Positions 16,571-25,791 are shown, counted from the stretch's first letter. The stretch is 33,552 bases of DNA from Gammaproteobacteria bacterium (GCA_018645845.1 JABGVY010000541.1:1-33552), one strand, 5' to 3'. Notes: generated from the sequence alone by a model not told the origin. Translations and numbers: made by a program.

Positions 16571-17782
16571 TCAAACTTCGAGTGTGACGTCCCTCACACC
16601 AAATGGAAAAGCTGACACTCCCTGGGCAGCCTTTCGTCTTATCCGCTGCGAGCCCAGCGCAAACCCCGCTAAACGGCGAACGGGTTCGCCCCACCACGCG
16701 CGACTGAGTACAATTTTTGGCGGTTTCGCCTGCAGGTTTTGAATGTAATCAACCTCAATTCTGCGTTCTTTCTCTATGCTCTGCAGTGCGGAGGTCATCT
16801 CTGTTACTGATGTCGACGGGTTGTTCAATATAGGCACCAGATAATTAGCGGCAACAATCGCATCGCGCAGCGCAATATTGACGCCCTGCCCACCCACCGG
16901 TGACATCGTGTGCGCGGCATCCCCAATCAACAAGACCCCGGGCCCACTCCAACTATCGACGCAGTCAGACACGGTATCAAGGAGAAAAGGCTTTTGGGCA
17001 GCAGCGCTGTGAGCCCGTAAATGAGCCGCTAAATCGGGTGACACATGGCGCGCCATTTCTTCTATCCATGCTTCAATTCCTTTGTCGCGAAGCTCTCCAA
17101 AGGTCCCCTTAAGAATAACCCACCCTAGTTGCAAACTGTGATCCCAGGTATGGTATGCCACTAGCAAATGTCCACGACCAACATAGGCTTTTACGCCTGG
17201 CCAATCCTCCGGGCAAGGAAGTTTGCACCAGACAATGTCCATGGGAGGACTATTTTCGGTCACACCGTGATCGAGATGTTTGCGGACTACCGAGTTTCGA
17301 CCATCTGAACCGATAACCAGGTCGGCTGGCAGAAACCTATCACCGTCATCATCTCGAATGGTGACACCTGTAACAGCCCCACCTTCCTCAACCAATTCTT
17401 TCACTGACACGCCACGTTCAAATTTAAACCTGGGAAGTTTTTCGGCTTCTGCCACAATGGCTTCAAGTAGCGCAGGTTGAGAAATCGCAAGCGGGGGATG
17501 TCCCTGAAAAAACTCAGGGTCGAGATGTTCGGCCACTATCTGCTTGCTATTCATGTATAACGTAAAGTCTGGCGCGGCATGACTATCTGTTTGCGCCAAC
17601 GCTTCACCGAGCCCCATCTGATGCAGTGCTTCGATTCCACTAGGCATCAAGATTTCACCACGAAATTCCCTGGCGAAATCTCGACGCCGCTCCACCAGTG
17701 TCACAGCTATGCCACGATTCGCCAGCAAATAGGCAATACTTGCGCCTCCGGGCCCTGCGCCAACGACCACCACGTTTTTCAT
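16571..17782 (-). CDS. FAD-dependent monooxygenase (group A aromatic hydroxylase family)
   Basis: 'VVVVGAGPGGASIAYLLANRGIAVTLVERR' GxGxxG and 'VLLIGDAAHTMSPVGGQGVNIALRDA' FAD motif. Confidence 0.88.
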   Translation of the reverse strand: MKNVVVVGAGPGGASIAYLLANRGIAVTLVERRRDFAREFRGEILMPSGIEALHQMGLGEALAQTDSHAAPDFTLYMNSKQIVAEHLDPEFFQGHPPLAISQPALLEAIVAEAEKLPRFKFERGVSVKELVEEGGAVTGVTIRDDDGDRFLPADLVIGSDGRNSVVRKHLDHGVTENSPPMDIVWCKLPCPEDWPGVKAYVGRGHLLVAYHTWDHSLQLGWVILKGTFGELRDKGIEAWIEEMARHVSPDLAAHLRAHSAAAQKPFLLDTVSDCVDSWSGPGVLLIGDAAHTMSPVGGQGVNIALRDAIVAANYLVPILNNPSTSVTEMTSALQSIEKERRIEVDYIQNLQAKPPKIVLSRAWWGEPVRRLAGFALGSQRIRRKAAQGVSAFPFGVRDVTLEV

Positions 17783-17842
17783 GGCTAAGCCTTATGAGAC
17801 GTTTAAAAAAAAGAGAATAACTATTTTCACAGGGATATTCAG

Positions 17843-17861
17843 TCGATATTCTGAATATCGA
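17843..17861. promoter_or_regulatory. Palindromic candidate operator upstream of the FAD monooxygenase
   Basis: TCGATATTC-T-GAATATCGA, perfect 9-bp arms, about 60 bp upstream of the start codon. Confidence 0.4.
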
Positions 17862-17970
17862 AGCAGCATCCAATGGCTTTCAATTAGCGAGCAACGGAAA
17901 TTGATTGCCTGATAACCGCTATACACTGTCAGGGGCTGGCAAAGCGTTCGGGTTGCGTAGCTCAAAATGG

Positions 17971-18771
17971 CTAAACAAAATCAACCTCAATGGAACCTGA
18001 TTTTCCATAATCAGCAAAGACACGATCCCCCGCCTTCACAGGCACGGGCCTTGTAAACGAGCCGGAGAGAATAACCTGGCCAGGCTCAAGGGCGATTCCA
18101 TGCGGAGCGAATCGTTTGCACACCCAGCGGATACCATGTGCAGGATGGCCCATCACCGCCGCGCCCATACCTGAATCTTCAATCTCATCATTAAGATAGA
18201 GCAAAGAACCAGCCCATTTGAGATCTATATCCTCCGGCGCAACTTTCTCGCCACCACAAATTATCCCGGCATTCGCCGCATTGTCAGCAATAGTGTCACA
18301 CACATTTCGGGTATAGCCCGTTTCAGGATCGACCCGACGACTTCTAGCCGAAATGAGTTCAAGCGCGGGCTGTACATAATCCGTGGCGTCCATCACCTCT
18401 TGAATAGAAACATTGTCTCCAAAAAGTCGCTTTTTCATCACGAACGCAAATTCTGATTCAATTCGCGGATCTAAATAATCTGCGGCTTTAAGCTTCGATT
18501 GATTTGGGAACAGCATCGCATCTGTCAGCACACCGTAATCCGGCGTATCGATATTCATCGCAACTTGCATCGTGCGCGAGGTCAGGCCGATCTTATATCC
18601 AATAATTTTTTCGCCATCCCTCAGCCTGCTGTCTATCCAGGCTTTTTGAATAGCATAGGCGTCGTCCATGTCCATACTAAAAGACATCGATAGCGCCTTA
18701 ATTTGTTCATGTTTCTTTTCCGCCTGGTACAGACGATCCGCCGCATCCGTAATCTGTTGTTGGGTCAACAT
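17971..18771 (-). CDS. hpaH: 2-oxo-hept-3-ene-1,7-dioate hydratase
   Basis: 'IIGYKIGLTSRTMQVAMNIDTPDYGVLTDAMLF', 'PRIESEFAFVMKKRL', 'GHPAHGIRWVCKRFAPHGIALEPGQVILSGSFTRPVPV' is HpaH-like, in hpa context. Confidence 0.9.
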   Translation of the reverse strand: MLTQQQITDAADRLYQAEKKHEQIKALSMSFSMDMDDAYAIQKAWIDSRLRDGEKIIGYKIGLTSRTMQVAMNIDTPDYGVLTDAMLFPNQSKLKAADYLDPRIESEFAFVMKKRLFGDNVSIQEVMDATDYVQPALELISARSRRVDPETGYTRNVCDTIADNAANAGIICGGEKVAPEDIDLKWAGSLLYLNDEIEDSGMGAAVMGHPAHGIRWVCKRFAPHGIALEPGQVILSGSFTRPVPVKAGDRVFADYGKSGSIEVDFV

Positions 18772-18772
18772 C

Positions 18773-19141
18773 CTAAAAATTCCTGCTGTTAAACTTCACC
18801 TTTTCTTCCAACTCCCGCATCTCGTAAGAGAGCGTCACCGAATACTCAGCCATCAGCGGCTCGAGATGTTCCAGCATGATTTTCCAGAACGTTTCACCGG
18901 CTTGCATTCTGGTCGGTTCATCGCGGCCGCGACCCACTTTCATACTGAGGTTGAGAAAACCTTTATCAGGGGCACCATCGGCAACGCGGAAGTGCTCACA
19001 CTTGATAGCCCTGCTTCTCATTCCAGCCATCGGAAATATATTAGTTTCCGCCGCCTTCTGGTGCATCTTTTGCATTAAGCCCTGCAGGTCTAACAGTTCC
19101 TCTGGCAGATTAGCGGAGTACTCATAAATAAAATGTGCCAT
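18773..19141 (-). CDS. hpaF: 5-carboxymethyl-2-hydroxymuconate delta-isomerase
   Basis: 'MAHFIYEYSANLPEELLDLQGLMQKMH...GMRSRAIKCEHFRVADGAPDKGFLNLSMKVGRGR' is HpaF-like, in hpa context. Confidence 0.9.
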   Translation of the reverse strand: MAHFIYEYSANLPEELLDLQGLMQKMHQKAAETNIFPMAGMRSRAIKCEHFRVADGAPDKGFLNLSMKVGRGRDEPTRMQAGETFWKIMLEHLEPLMAEYSVTLSYEMRELEEKVKFNSRNF

Positions 19142-19167
19142 GTTTTTTACCCCCCAACATCTATAGC

Positions 19168-20016
19168 CTAAACCGGAAACTCAACATTGATTTGCCCCGT
19201 GCCAGAGCTGCCAAAGTAAGGACTGATAACCTCTGCCTTACCTCGGTACTGATCCCACCCTAATGCACCCAGCAACATTGCAGTGTCGTGCATAAATCCT
19301 TCACCGTGACACTTGTTCGCATACTCGGGCAATATTTCCGTGAAGCGTTCCCAGTCACCGTTCTGCCACATTTCAATCACACGATGGTCAAATTCTTCCA
19401 AAAAGGGAGACCAGACTTTATGCAAAAACTCATCGGCGGTACCATTTTGTGCAAACCTGTGTGACAAGGACCCAGAAGCGAATATGGCAACTTTACCGTC
19501 ATAATCATTTTCGATAGCCGACCGAAGCGCCCTTCCCGCGGTCGCGCTATCCTTCAGGTCATGCACCATAAGCAAAGAGGCAATTGAAACCACTTTGAAG
19601 TGCCGGTCTTCATTCATATAGCGCATAGGGACCAGGCTGCCGTATTCTAAACTCAAGCTGGTATCCTCATGAGCCCGCATGGACACCCCTGCTTTTGTGA
19701 CAGCATCTGCAATCAGGTGGCCAAGTTCAGGGTTACCATCATATTCGTAAGGTAAATTTTTAATGAAGTGAGGTAATTCGTTACTTGTATAGATTCCTTT
19801 AAAAAGCGGCGCGTTGTTCAGGTGATAGCCTGAATTGACTAACCAATGTGTATCAAACACAACAATCGTATCAACACCCAGAGCGCGACACCGTCTTGAA
19901 ATTTCCCGATGGCCTTCGATCGCGTGATCTCTGCAACCCTTGTGCGGCCCATCCATCTCAGACAGATACATAGAGGGGACATGCGTAATTTTAGCTGCGT
20001 AGGCGAGTTCGCCCAT
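19168..20016 (-). CDS. hpaD: 3,4-dihydroxyphenylacetate 2,3-dioxygenase
   Basis: 'MGELAYAAKITHVPSMYLSEMDGPHKGCRDHAIEGHREISRRCRALGVDTIVVFDTHWLVNSGYHLN' is HpaD-like. Confidence 0.92.
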   Translation of the reverse strand: MGELAYAAKITHVPSMYLSEMDGPHKGCRDHAIEGHREISRRCRALGVDTIVVFDTHWLVNSGYHLNNAPLFKGIYTSNELPHFIKNLPYEYDGNPELGHLIADAVTKAGVSMRAHEDTSLSLEYGSLVPMRYMNEDRHFKVVSIASLLMVHDLKDSATAGRALRSAIENDYDGKVAIFASGSLSHRFAQNGTADEFLHKVWSPFLEEFDHRVIEMWQNGDWERFTEILPEYANKCHGEGFMHDTAMLLGALGWDQYRGKAEVISPYFGSSGTGQINVEFPV

Positions 20017-20047
20017 GGTAAATCTCCTTCTCTACACTCTAAACGGT

Positions 20048-21577
20048 CTATCTACCCAAGACGGGTACATTGTGAAGGTCATGTGCAATACAAACGTTCT
20101 TGGTTTCCATGTAAAAATCGAAACTAAAGTCACCTCCGTCCCGACCTATCCCGCTGGCTTTCATGCCACCAAAGGGTGATGGCAGGTTCCTGTTATTCTC
20201 GGAATTAAACCAGAGCATACCCGCCTCCAAATTCTTTGCCAGACGCATTGTTCTCCCCACATCTTTAGTCCAGACATACCCAGCCAGTCCGTACGGCGTA
20301 TCATTAGCCATCCGAACGGCATCTTCTTCTGAATCAAATGTCATCGCCGTCAACACCGGGCCAAATATCTCTTCTCTTGCGACCCGCATACTGTTATCGG
20401 CCTCTGTGAATAGAGTCGGGCAAATATAATTACCATCACCCAGGGTTTCTATTGCATAACCACCTACGGCTGTTGTTGCACCATCGCTTTTCGCGACATC
20501 CATATAACTCATGACTTTTTGAAAATGCGCCCGGCTGACAACCGGCCCTACCTCTGTCTCAGGATCAAGGGGATGACCGACCTTCAGGTTTTCTACCCTT
20601 TCTTTAAGCGCAGCCATAAACTCAGCCTGGATCCCCTGTTGCACCAACAACCTTGAACTCGACGTACAACGCTGACCGTTAAGGCTGTAAAGCATAAACA
20701 CCACGGCGTCCAGCGCACGGTCAAAATCGGCATCATCAAAAACGATGACAGGGTTTTTACCACCCAACTCAAAGTGAACGCGTTTTAGCGTATCGGCAGC
20801 CTGGCGCATGATATGCGTGCCGGTAGCACTTTCACCGACTAACGCGACAGCTTTGATTGCCGGGTGTTCTGTCAACCGTTTACCCGCGGTTTCACCAAAG
20901 CCATTGACGGTATTTAGGACACCATCCGGAATCCCTGCCTCTTTGGCAACTTCAGCCAACAGCAGCGCACTCAGAGGTGACATTTCCGCAGGTTTGTGCA
21001 CAACAGTACAGCCCGCCGCAAGTGCCGGTGCAATTTTCCAGGTCGATAGCATAAACGGTGTATTCCACGGCGTGATAACACCCACCGGCCCTACCGGCAT
21101 TCGCATGGTGTAATTGGTATGAACATCCTGGTAAAGCGCTTGGCCATTGACAGCTTCAGGCGCTTTGTCAGCAAAAAAACGAAAGTTGTCTGCTCCCCTG
21201 AGTGCCGCCTGCTTCATAAATCGAATTGGCTGCCCACAGTCCATCGATTCGATCAGTGCGATTTCCTCTGCACGCGCGGCAATTTTGTCTGCAAAGTGGT
21301 TAAGCAGTTTCTTACGAGCGGCTCCAGACATATCCCGCCAGTCGGCGAAAGCAGCCTTGGCGGCATCACAAGCCCGGTCTATATCCTGATTACTACCGGA
21401 CACAACCTTACCGAGTGTTGTATTGTCAACGGGTGTAAAGTTCTCAAAGGTCTCAGCGTTTGTGGGCACTTCAAATTGGCCGTTGATGAAATGCCCTGTG
21501 ATATTCTCACTAAATCTTTGCAGATAAGATTTCGCTTTGCCCAGATTTTCCTCATTGCTCACTTTGTTGTTCGACAT
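20048..21577 (-). CDS. hpaE: 5-carboxymethyl-2-hydroxymuconate semialdehyde dehydrogenase
   Basis: Aldehyde dehydrogenase motifs 'FELGGKNPVIVFDDADFDRALDAVVFMLYSLNGQRCTSSSRLLV'. Position in the hpa operon indicates HpaE. Confidence 0.9.
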   Translation of the reverse strand: MSNNKVSNEENLGKAKSYLQRFSENITGHFINGQFEVPTNAETFENFTPVDNTTLGKVVSGSNQDIDRACDAAKAAFADWRDMSGAARKKLLNHFADKIAARAEEIALIESMDCGQPIRFMKQAALRGADNFRFFADKAPEAVNGQALYQDVHTNYTMRMPVGPVGVITPWNTPFMLSTWKIAPALAAGCTVVHKPAEMSPLSALLLAEVAKEAGIPDGVLNTVNGFGETAGKRLTEHPAIKAVALVGESATGTHIMRQAADTLKRVHFELGGKNPVIVFDDADFDRALDAVVFMLYSLNGQRCTSSSRLLVQQGIQAEFMAALKERVENLKVGHPLDPETEVGPVVSRAHFQKVMSYMDVAKSDGATTAVGGYAIETLGDGNYICPTLFTEADNSMRVAREEIFGPVLTAMTFDSEEDAVRMANDTPYGLAGYVWTKDVGRTMRLAKNLEAGMLWFNSENNRNLPSPFGGMKASGIGRDGGDFSFDFYMETKNVCIAHDLHNVPVLGR

Positions 21578-21602
21578 GCTCTCACCTTAATGCCTTATTA
21601 CA

Positions 21603-21654
21603 TAACATGTTAATCAATAATGCTGGATAATACCATTTTATTGGCTTATTATCC
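21603..21654. promoter_or_regulatory. Divergent hpa promoter region with candidate operators
   Basis: Perfect palindrome TAACATGTTA (21603..21612) and inverted repeat GGATAATA-N14-TATTATCC (21625..21654) between hpaE (-) and the hpaG-like gene (+). Confidence 0.45.
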
Positions 21655-21694
21655 GAATATATCCATAACAAGTTAAGCTATTAAGGTTTTTACT

Positions 21695-22573
21695 ATGCGC
21701 TTTCTCTCTTTCATGAATGGCCACCATTCCGCTCAATCCCATAGCTCCTGGGGCGCCATTACGGAGCAGGGAATCATTGACCTCGGCGGACGAATGAAAT
21801 GCGACTTCAAGCAGGCCATTAGTAGTGGTCGCCTGAATGAGGCGCAAGAGCTCGCTTCCGGGCTATCGCCTGATGTAAACACTGATGAGATCACCTATCT
21901 TCCACCTGTTGCTAATCCCGAAAAAATTGCCTGCATTGGCGTCAATTACGCTAACCGGAACGCTGAGTATAAAGACGGATCCAAAGAAGCAAAATTTCCG
22001 AGTCTCTTTATGCGAACACCCGATTCCTTGGTAGGCCATGGTCATCATCTGCTGCGACCACCTGAGTCAGACCAATTGGATTATGAAGGCGAGATTGTCG
22101 TCATCATAGGTCAGGGGGGTCGCCGCATATCAGAAGACAATGCCTATGATCATATCGCAGGGCTCACTATTATGAACGAGGGGACGATCCGGGACTGGCT
22201 AAGGCATTCTAAATTTAATGTTACGCAGGGTAAGAACTTTTACCATTCTGGTAGCGTCGGCCCCTGGATGGTCACCGCCGATGAATTCACCCCCGCCCTC
22301 TACGAGGATATGACCGTGAGAACTCGGGTCAACGGCGAAGAACGGCAGCACGATACAACCAACAACATGACCTTCCCAATCAAGTACCTGATCGCGTATA
22401 TGTCACAGTTTTTCAATCTAAAACCCGGGGATATGATTGCCACTGGGACGCCCAATGGTGCCGGCGCTCGATTCGAGCCCCCACGCTACCTGAAACCAGG
22501 TGACGTTGTTGAAGTTGAGGTTGAAGGAGTCGGCATCCTGTCGAATGAGGTTATAGATGAGGTTGTTGAATAG
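21695..22573 (+). CDS. hpaG: Fumarylacetoacetate hydrolase family protein (HpaG-like isomerase/decarboxylase)
   Basis: 'KIACIGVNYANRNAEYKDGSKEAKFPSLFMRTPDSLVGHGHHLLRPPESDQLDYEGEIVVIIG' and 'GDMIATGTPNGAG' are FAH family motifs, in hpa context. Confidence 0.82.
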   Translation: MRFLSFMNGHHSAQSHSSWGAITEQGIIDLGGRMKCDFKQAISSGRLNEAQELASGLSPDVNTDEITYLPPVANPEKIACIGVNYANRNAEYKDGSKEAKFPSLFMRTPDSLVGHGHHLLRPPESDQLDYEGEIVVIIGQGGRRISEDNAYDHIAGLTIMNEGTIRDWLRHSKFNVTQGKNFYHSGSVGPWMVTADEFTPALYEDMTVRTRVNGEERQHDTTNNMTFPIKYLIAYMSQFFNLKPGDMIATGTPNGAGARFEPPRYLKPGDVVEVEVEGVGILSNEVIDEVVE

Positions 22574-22624
22574 ATAGTTGAATAGACGGTTGAATAGACG
22601 GTTAAATAGACGGTTAAATAGAAG
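22565..22624 (+). repeat. 12-bp tandem repeat, 5 units
   Basis: GTTGAATAGATA / GTTGAATAGACG / GTTGAATAGACG / GTTAAATAGACG / GTTAAATAGAAG. The first unit contains the hpaG-like stop codon. Confidence 0.9.
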
Positions 22625-22641
22625 GACGACTAGAGGCTTCA

Positions 22642-23097
22642 GTGACTAGCTCACAAAACGAAACACTGCGCGCATTTGATCGCTCACTGCCCATGGCATT
22701 ACTACGTGCCAGGGAAGCAGTCATGAAAAAATTCACTCCTTCATTACGCGAAAACGGTCTATCACCGCAACAGTGGCGGGTCATTAGGGCTCTGAATGAA
22801 GAGGCAGGGCTCGACATCACAGAATTAGCAAATAGATGTTTCTTGCTAATGCCCAGCCTTTCACGAATCATCCAAAACTTGGAGAAACGTGAGCTGGTCA
22901 GTCGAAACCAGTCTTCATTAGACAATCGAAAATCGGTTATATCAATCACTGGGTCTGGCAAGAAACTGTTTCAAAAGATCGCGCCAAAATCAGTTGAACG
23001 CTATGACCTGATAACTGAAAAATTTGGCTACGGTAAGCTTGAGTTACTTTACGAATTGTTAGACGAGTTGATTGAAAAAATTGATGAGAAAGACTAA
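22642..23097 (+). CDS. hpaR: MarR-family regulator, homoprotocatechuate degradation regulator HpaR-like
   Basis: 'RSLPMALLRAREAVMKKFTPSLRENGLSPQQWRVIRALNEEAGLDITELANRCFLLMPSLSRIIQNLEKRELVSR' is HpaR-like. GTG start. Confidence 0.88.
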   Translation: MTSSQNETLRAFDRSLPMALLRAREAVMKKFTPSLRENGLSPQQWRVIRALNEEAGLDITELANRCFLLMPSLSRIIQNLEKRELVSRNQSSLDNRKSVISITGSGKKLFQKIAPKSVERYDLITEKFGYGKLELLYELLDELIEKIDEKD

Positions 23098-23120
23098 CCA
23101 ATATCGATGCGGAAAGAACC

Positions 23121-24431
23121 ATGAACAACGATAAGGACGACGCCTACCACAAGATCAGTGTTCCACCTGCGACCCAACCAACCGGATGCCCTGTTGATTC
23201 TTCGTTCACACCATTTGACGAAGACTATCTGGCTAATCCATACCCCCAGCTTGAAGCCTTGATGTCGGACAAACCTATTTTCTATGCCGAAGAACTCGGC
23301 TACCTGGTGGTGACGGGAATGGATAACGTCACGGCAGTATTAAAGAACCACGAAGTCTTTTCATCGGAGAATGTTCAAGACCCTGTTTTCCCGGTCTGTG
23401 AAAAAGCCACCGCAGTGATGTCCGCCGCCGACTATAACCCGAAAGCAGTGATGTCGAATTGCCAGCAACCCGACCACACTCGAATCCGCAAGCACAGCCG
23501 TGATGGTTTTAACGCGCGCCGCATGAACCTGCTCGAACCCTACATCCGCGAGACGACCTCCGATTTAATTTCTCAAATGATCGCCGGTGGACAACAATCG
23601 GAAGTTGTTTCTTCTCTAGCACATGCTCTGCCAGGACGGGTAATTTTCCGGCTTATTGGTTTTCCGGAAATTGACGATGAGCAGCTAATCTTCTGGACTT
23701 CAAACCGTCTGATCTTCACCTGGGGCAAACCCACCGATAAGGCACAGACACAAATTGCGGAGAACATGCTGAAATATTGGCGGTATTGCCGGGAATTTGT
23801 TGCTCAAAAAGACAAGGCGCCCGCAGACGATCTTACCTCTGAATTACTAGCGGCTCACAAAGCAGACCCCGAAGGCCTTACTTACCGTGAGGTGGAGTCG
23901 ATCATTTACGGTCTGTCATTCGCTGGGCATGAGATCGTCAGCAACTTTATTTCTCTAACACTCATGAACATTCTTCCCGAACGGGAGCATTGGGAGGCGT
24001 TAGTCAATGACCCGTCACTCATACCCAATGCGCTGGAAGAGATCCTACGAGCCGATTCGCCGCAAACCAGCTGGCGGCGGGTCGCCACTCAGGATACGCA
24101 TCTAGATGGCGTCGACATTCCCAAAGGCACCAGAATTTTCGTCAGTCTGGGTGCAGCCAATCATGATCCAGCGCTTTTTCCTACACCATCGAAATTCATT
24201 CCAGACCGAAATAACGCGAACAAACATATTTCTTTTGGCCACGGTATCCATTTCTGCCTGGGCGCCAGGCTTGCTCGTCTTGAAGCTCAAATCGCAATTG
24301 AGATACTCGCTAAGCGACTTCCTAAACTGCGTCTGGTAGAAAACCAAGAATTATCATTTGCGCCGAACATTACATTTCGAGGACCTTCCACACTGTACGT
24401 AGAATGGGATAAACCAGACGAACAAACATAA
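23121..24431 (+). CDS. Cytochrome P450
   Basis: Heme-binding 'FGHGIHFCLGARLARLEAQIA', ExxR in 'ALEEILR', I-helix 'FAGHEIVSN'. Confidence 0.92.
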   Translation: MNNDKDDAYHKISVPPATQPTGCPVDSSFTPFDEDYLANPYPQLEALMSDKPIFYAEELGYLVVTGMDNVTAVLKNHEVFSSENVQDPVFPVCEKATAVMSAADYNPKAVMSNCQQPDHTRIRKHSRDGFNARRMNLLEPYIRETTSDLISQMIAGGQQSEVVSSLAHALPGRVIFRLIGFPEIDDEQLIFWTSNRLIFTWGKPTDKAQTQIAENMLKYWRYCREFVAQKDKAPADDLTSELLAAHKADPEGLTYREVESIIYGLSFAGHEIVSNFISLTLMNILPEREHWEALVNDPSLIPNALEEILRADSPQTSWRRVATQDTHLDGVDIPKGTRIFVSLGAANHDPALFPTPSKFIPDRNNANKHISFGHGIHFCLGARLARLEAQIAIEILAKRLPKLRLVENQELSFAPNITFRGPSTLYVEWDKPDEQT

Positions 24432-24519
24432 ACTTTCACGGCGGGGTTAACTCATCACTACTCAATCAACAAATATCAGCGAACTAATAGATCACGGAAA
24501 TTTTTCTGGTCGACAAATA

Positions 24520-25791
24520 ATGATTGTGGCCCTTTGTCTTATCTTCAATATGGTTGACGGCTTCGACATTACCGCAATGGCGGTGACTGCCCACCAAATC
24601 GCTGAGGAAATGCAATTGAGCGCAGAAAAACTTGGTCTTGTGTTCAGTTTCTCTCTTGCAGGCATGATGATGGGGGCAATGTTTCTAGCAACCTTTTCCG
24701 ACATCATCGGTCGGCGAACCATGATTATCATCACACTATTACTGGTCGGCTCAACGGTATTACTCACGGCAACGGTCAACTCCTTCCCCATGCTCATCGT
24801 TCTCCGGTTTGTCAGTGGACTCGGTGCCGGTGCCATGCTGGCCTGTGTGGCAACACTCGCCGCCGAATACAGTCCCGAGCGTTATCGCGCACTTTCGGTG
24901 ACCGCCGTCACCTCTGGGTACCCACTGGGCGCTATGATGACGGGGCTTGTCGCTTCCAGTGTCGTACCAGAATTTGGCTGGCGCGGCATGTTCATCGCCG
25001 GTGGCTCGATAACAGTAGTCCTGGCACTAATCGCCTTTACGCTCATTCCAGAATCCCTACATTTCCTTTGTAACAAACAACCAAAAGGTGCATTACAAAA
25101 GGTCAACAAGATCATCGCTATGTTTTCAGTTCAACCCTTGTCGCAACTACCCACCAGGGGATCAGGCAAAGAAAACACCGCAGCTGATCGCGCCAGTAGC
25201 CTGCAAAAAGTCATGTCGCTGTTAACACCGGCATTAAGACGCTCTACCCTAATGCTCTGGGGAACATTTTTCCTCTGTATCAGCACGCTTTACTTTCTGA
25301 TGAGCTGGACTCCCAAACTCATCATTAACCTGGGTTACGACATAGAGGCAGGTAACCTGGCATTCACGCTATTCAATTTCGGTGGGGTTCTAGGAATATA
25401 CGCTCTCGGTTGGCTGGCAACCAGATGGTCACTCTCGACCCTGATTAGCATCTTTGCGATTACCGCTGCGATACTCATGTGGTTCTTTGCTGCGGCAGCA
25501 TATTTTGCAGCGGCTAAAACCATCCTTATGGCGCTCATTTTTGTTATTGGGATCAGCTTACAAGGCGGGTTCACCGGCATGTACGCCGTGGCCGCCAAAC
25601 TCTATCCTGCTGAAATAAGAAGTACCGGTGTCGGCTGGGCAATTGGCCTTGGGCGCTTTGGCGCTGTACTTGGGCCAGGCATTGCGGGTTATATGATTGC
25701 CATGGGCGTTTCCATCACCGCGAACTTCCTGGTCTTCGCAATACCCATGTTAATCGGTGGGATTTTCGCCTACAAATTGCGCGTGAGTTAA
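24520..25791 (+). CDS. MFS transporter, aromatic acid:H+ symporter (AAHS)-like
   Basis: 'FNMVDGFDITAMAVTAHQIAEEMQLSAEKLGLVFSFSLAGMMMGAMFLATFSDIIGRR' is an AAHS pattern. The true N-terminus may extend upstream (see findings). Confidence 0.88.
   Translation: MIVALCLIFNMVDGFDITAMAVTAHQIAEEMQLSAEKLGLVFSFSLAGMMMGAMFLATFSDIIGRRTMIIITLLLVGSTVLLTATVNSFPMLIVLRFVSGLGAGAMLACVATLAAEYSPERYRALSVTAVTSGYPLGAMMTGLVASSVVPEFGWRGMFIAGGSITVVLALIAFTLIPESLHFLCNKQPKGALQKVNKIIAMFSVQPLSQLPTRGSGKENTAADRASSLQKVMSLLTPALRRSTLMLWGTFFLCISTLYFLMSWTPKLIINLGYDIEAGNLAFTLFNFGGVLGIYALGWLATRWSLSTLISIFAITAAILMWFFAAAAYFAAAKTILMALIFVIGISLQGGFTGMYAVAAKLYPAEIRSTGVGWAIGLGRFGAVLGPGIAGYMIAMGVSITANFLVFAIPMLIGGIFAYKLRVS

Noticed and set aside
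21119-21613. 164 aa + strand ORF opposite hpaE
   Set aside because: Antisense to a confident aldehyde dehydrogenase; protein sequence lacks recognisable motifs.
22565-22624. Tandem repeats considered as a CRISPR array
   Set aside because: Units are 12 bp and contiguous with no spacers; no cas genes nearby.
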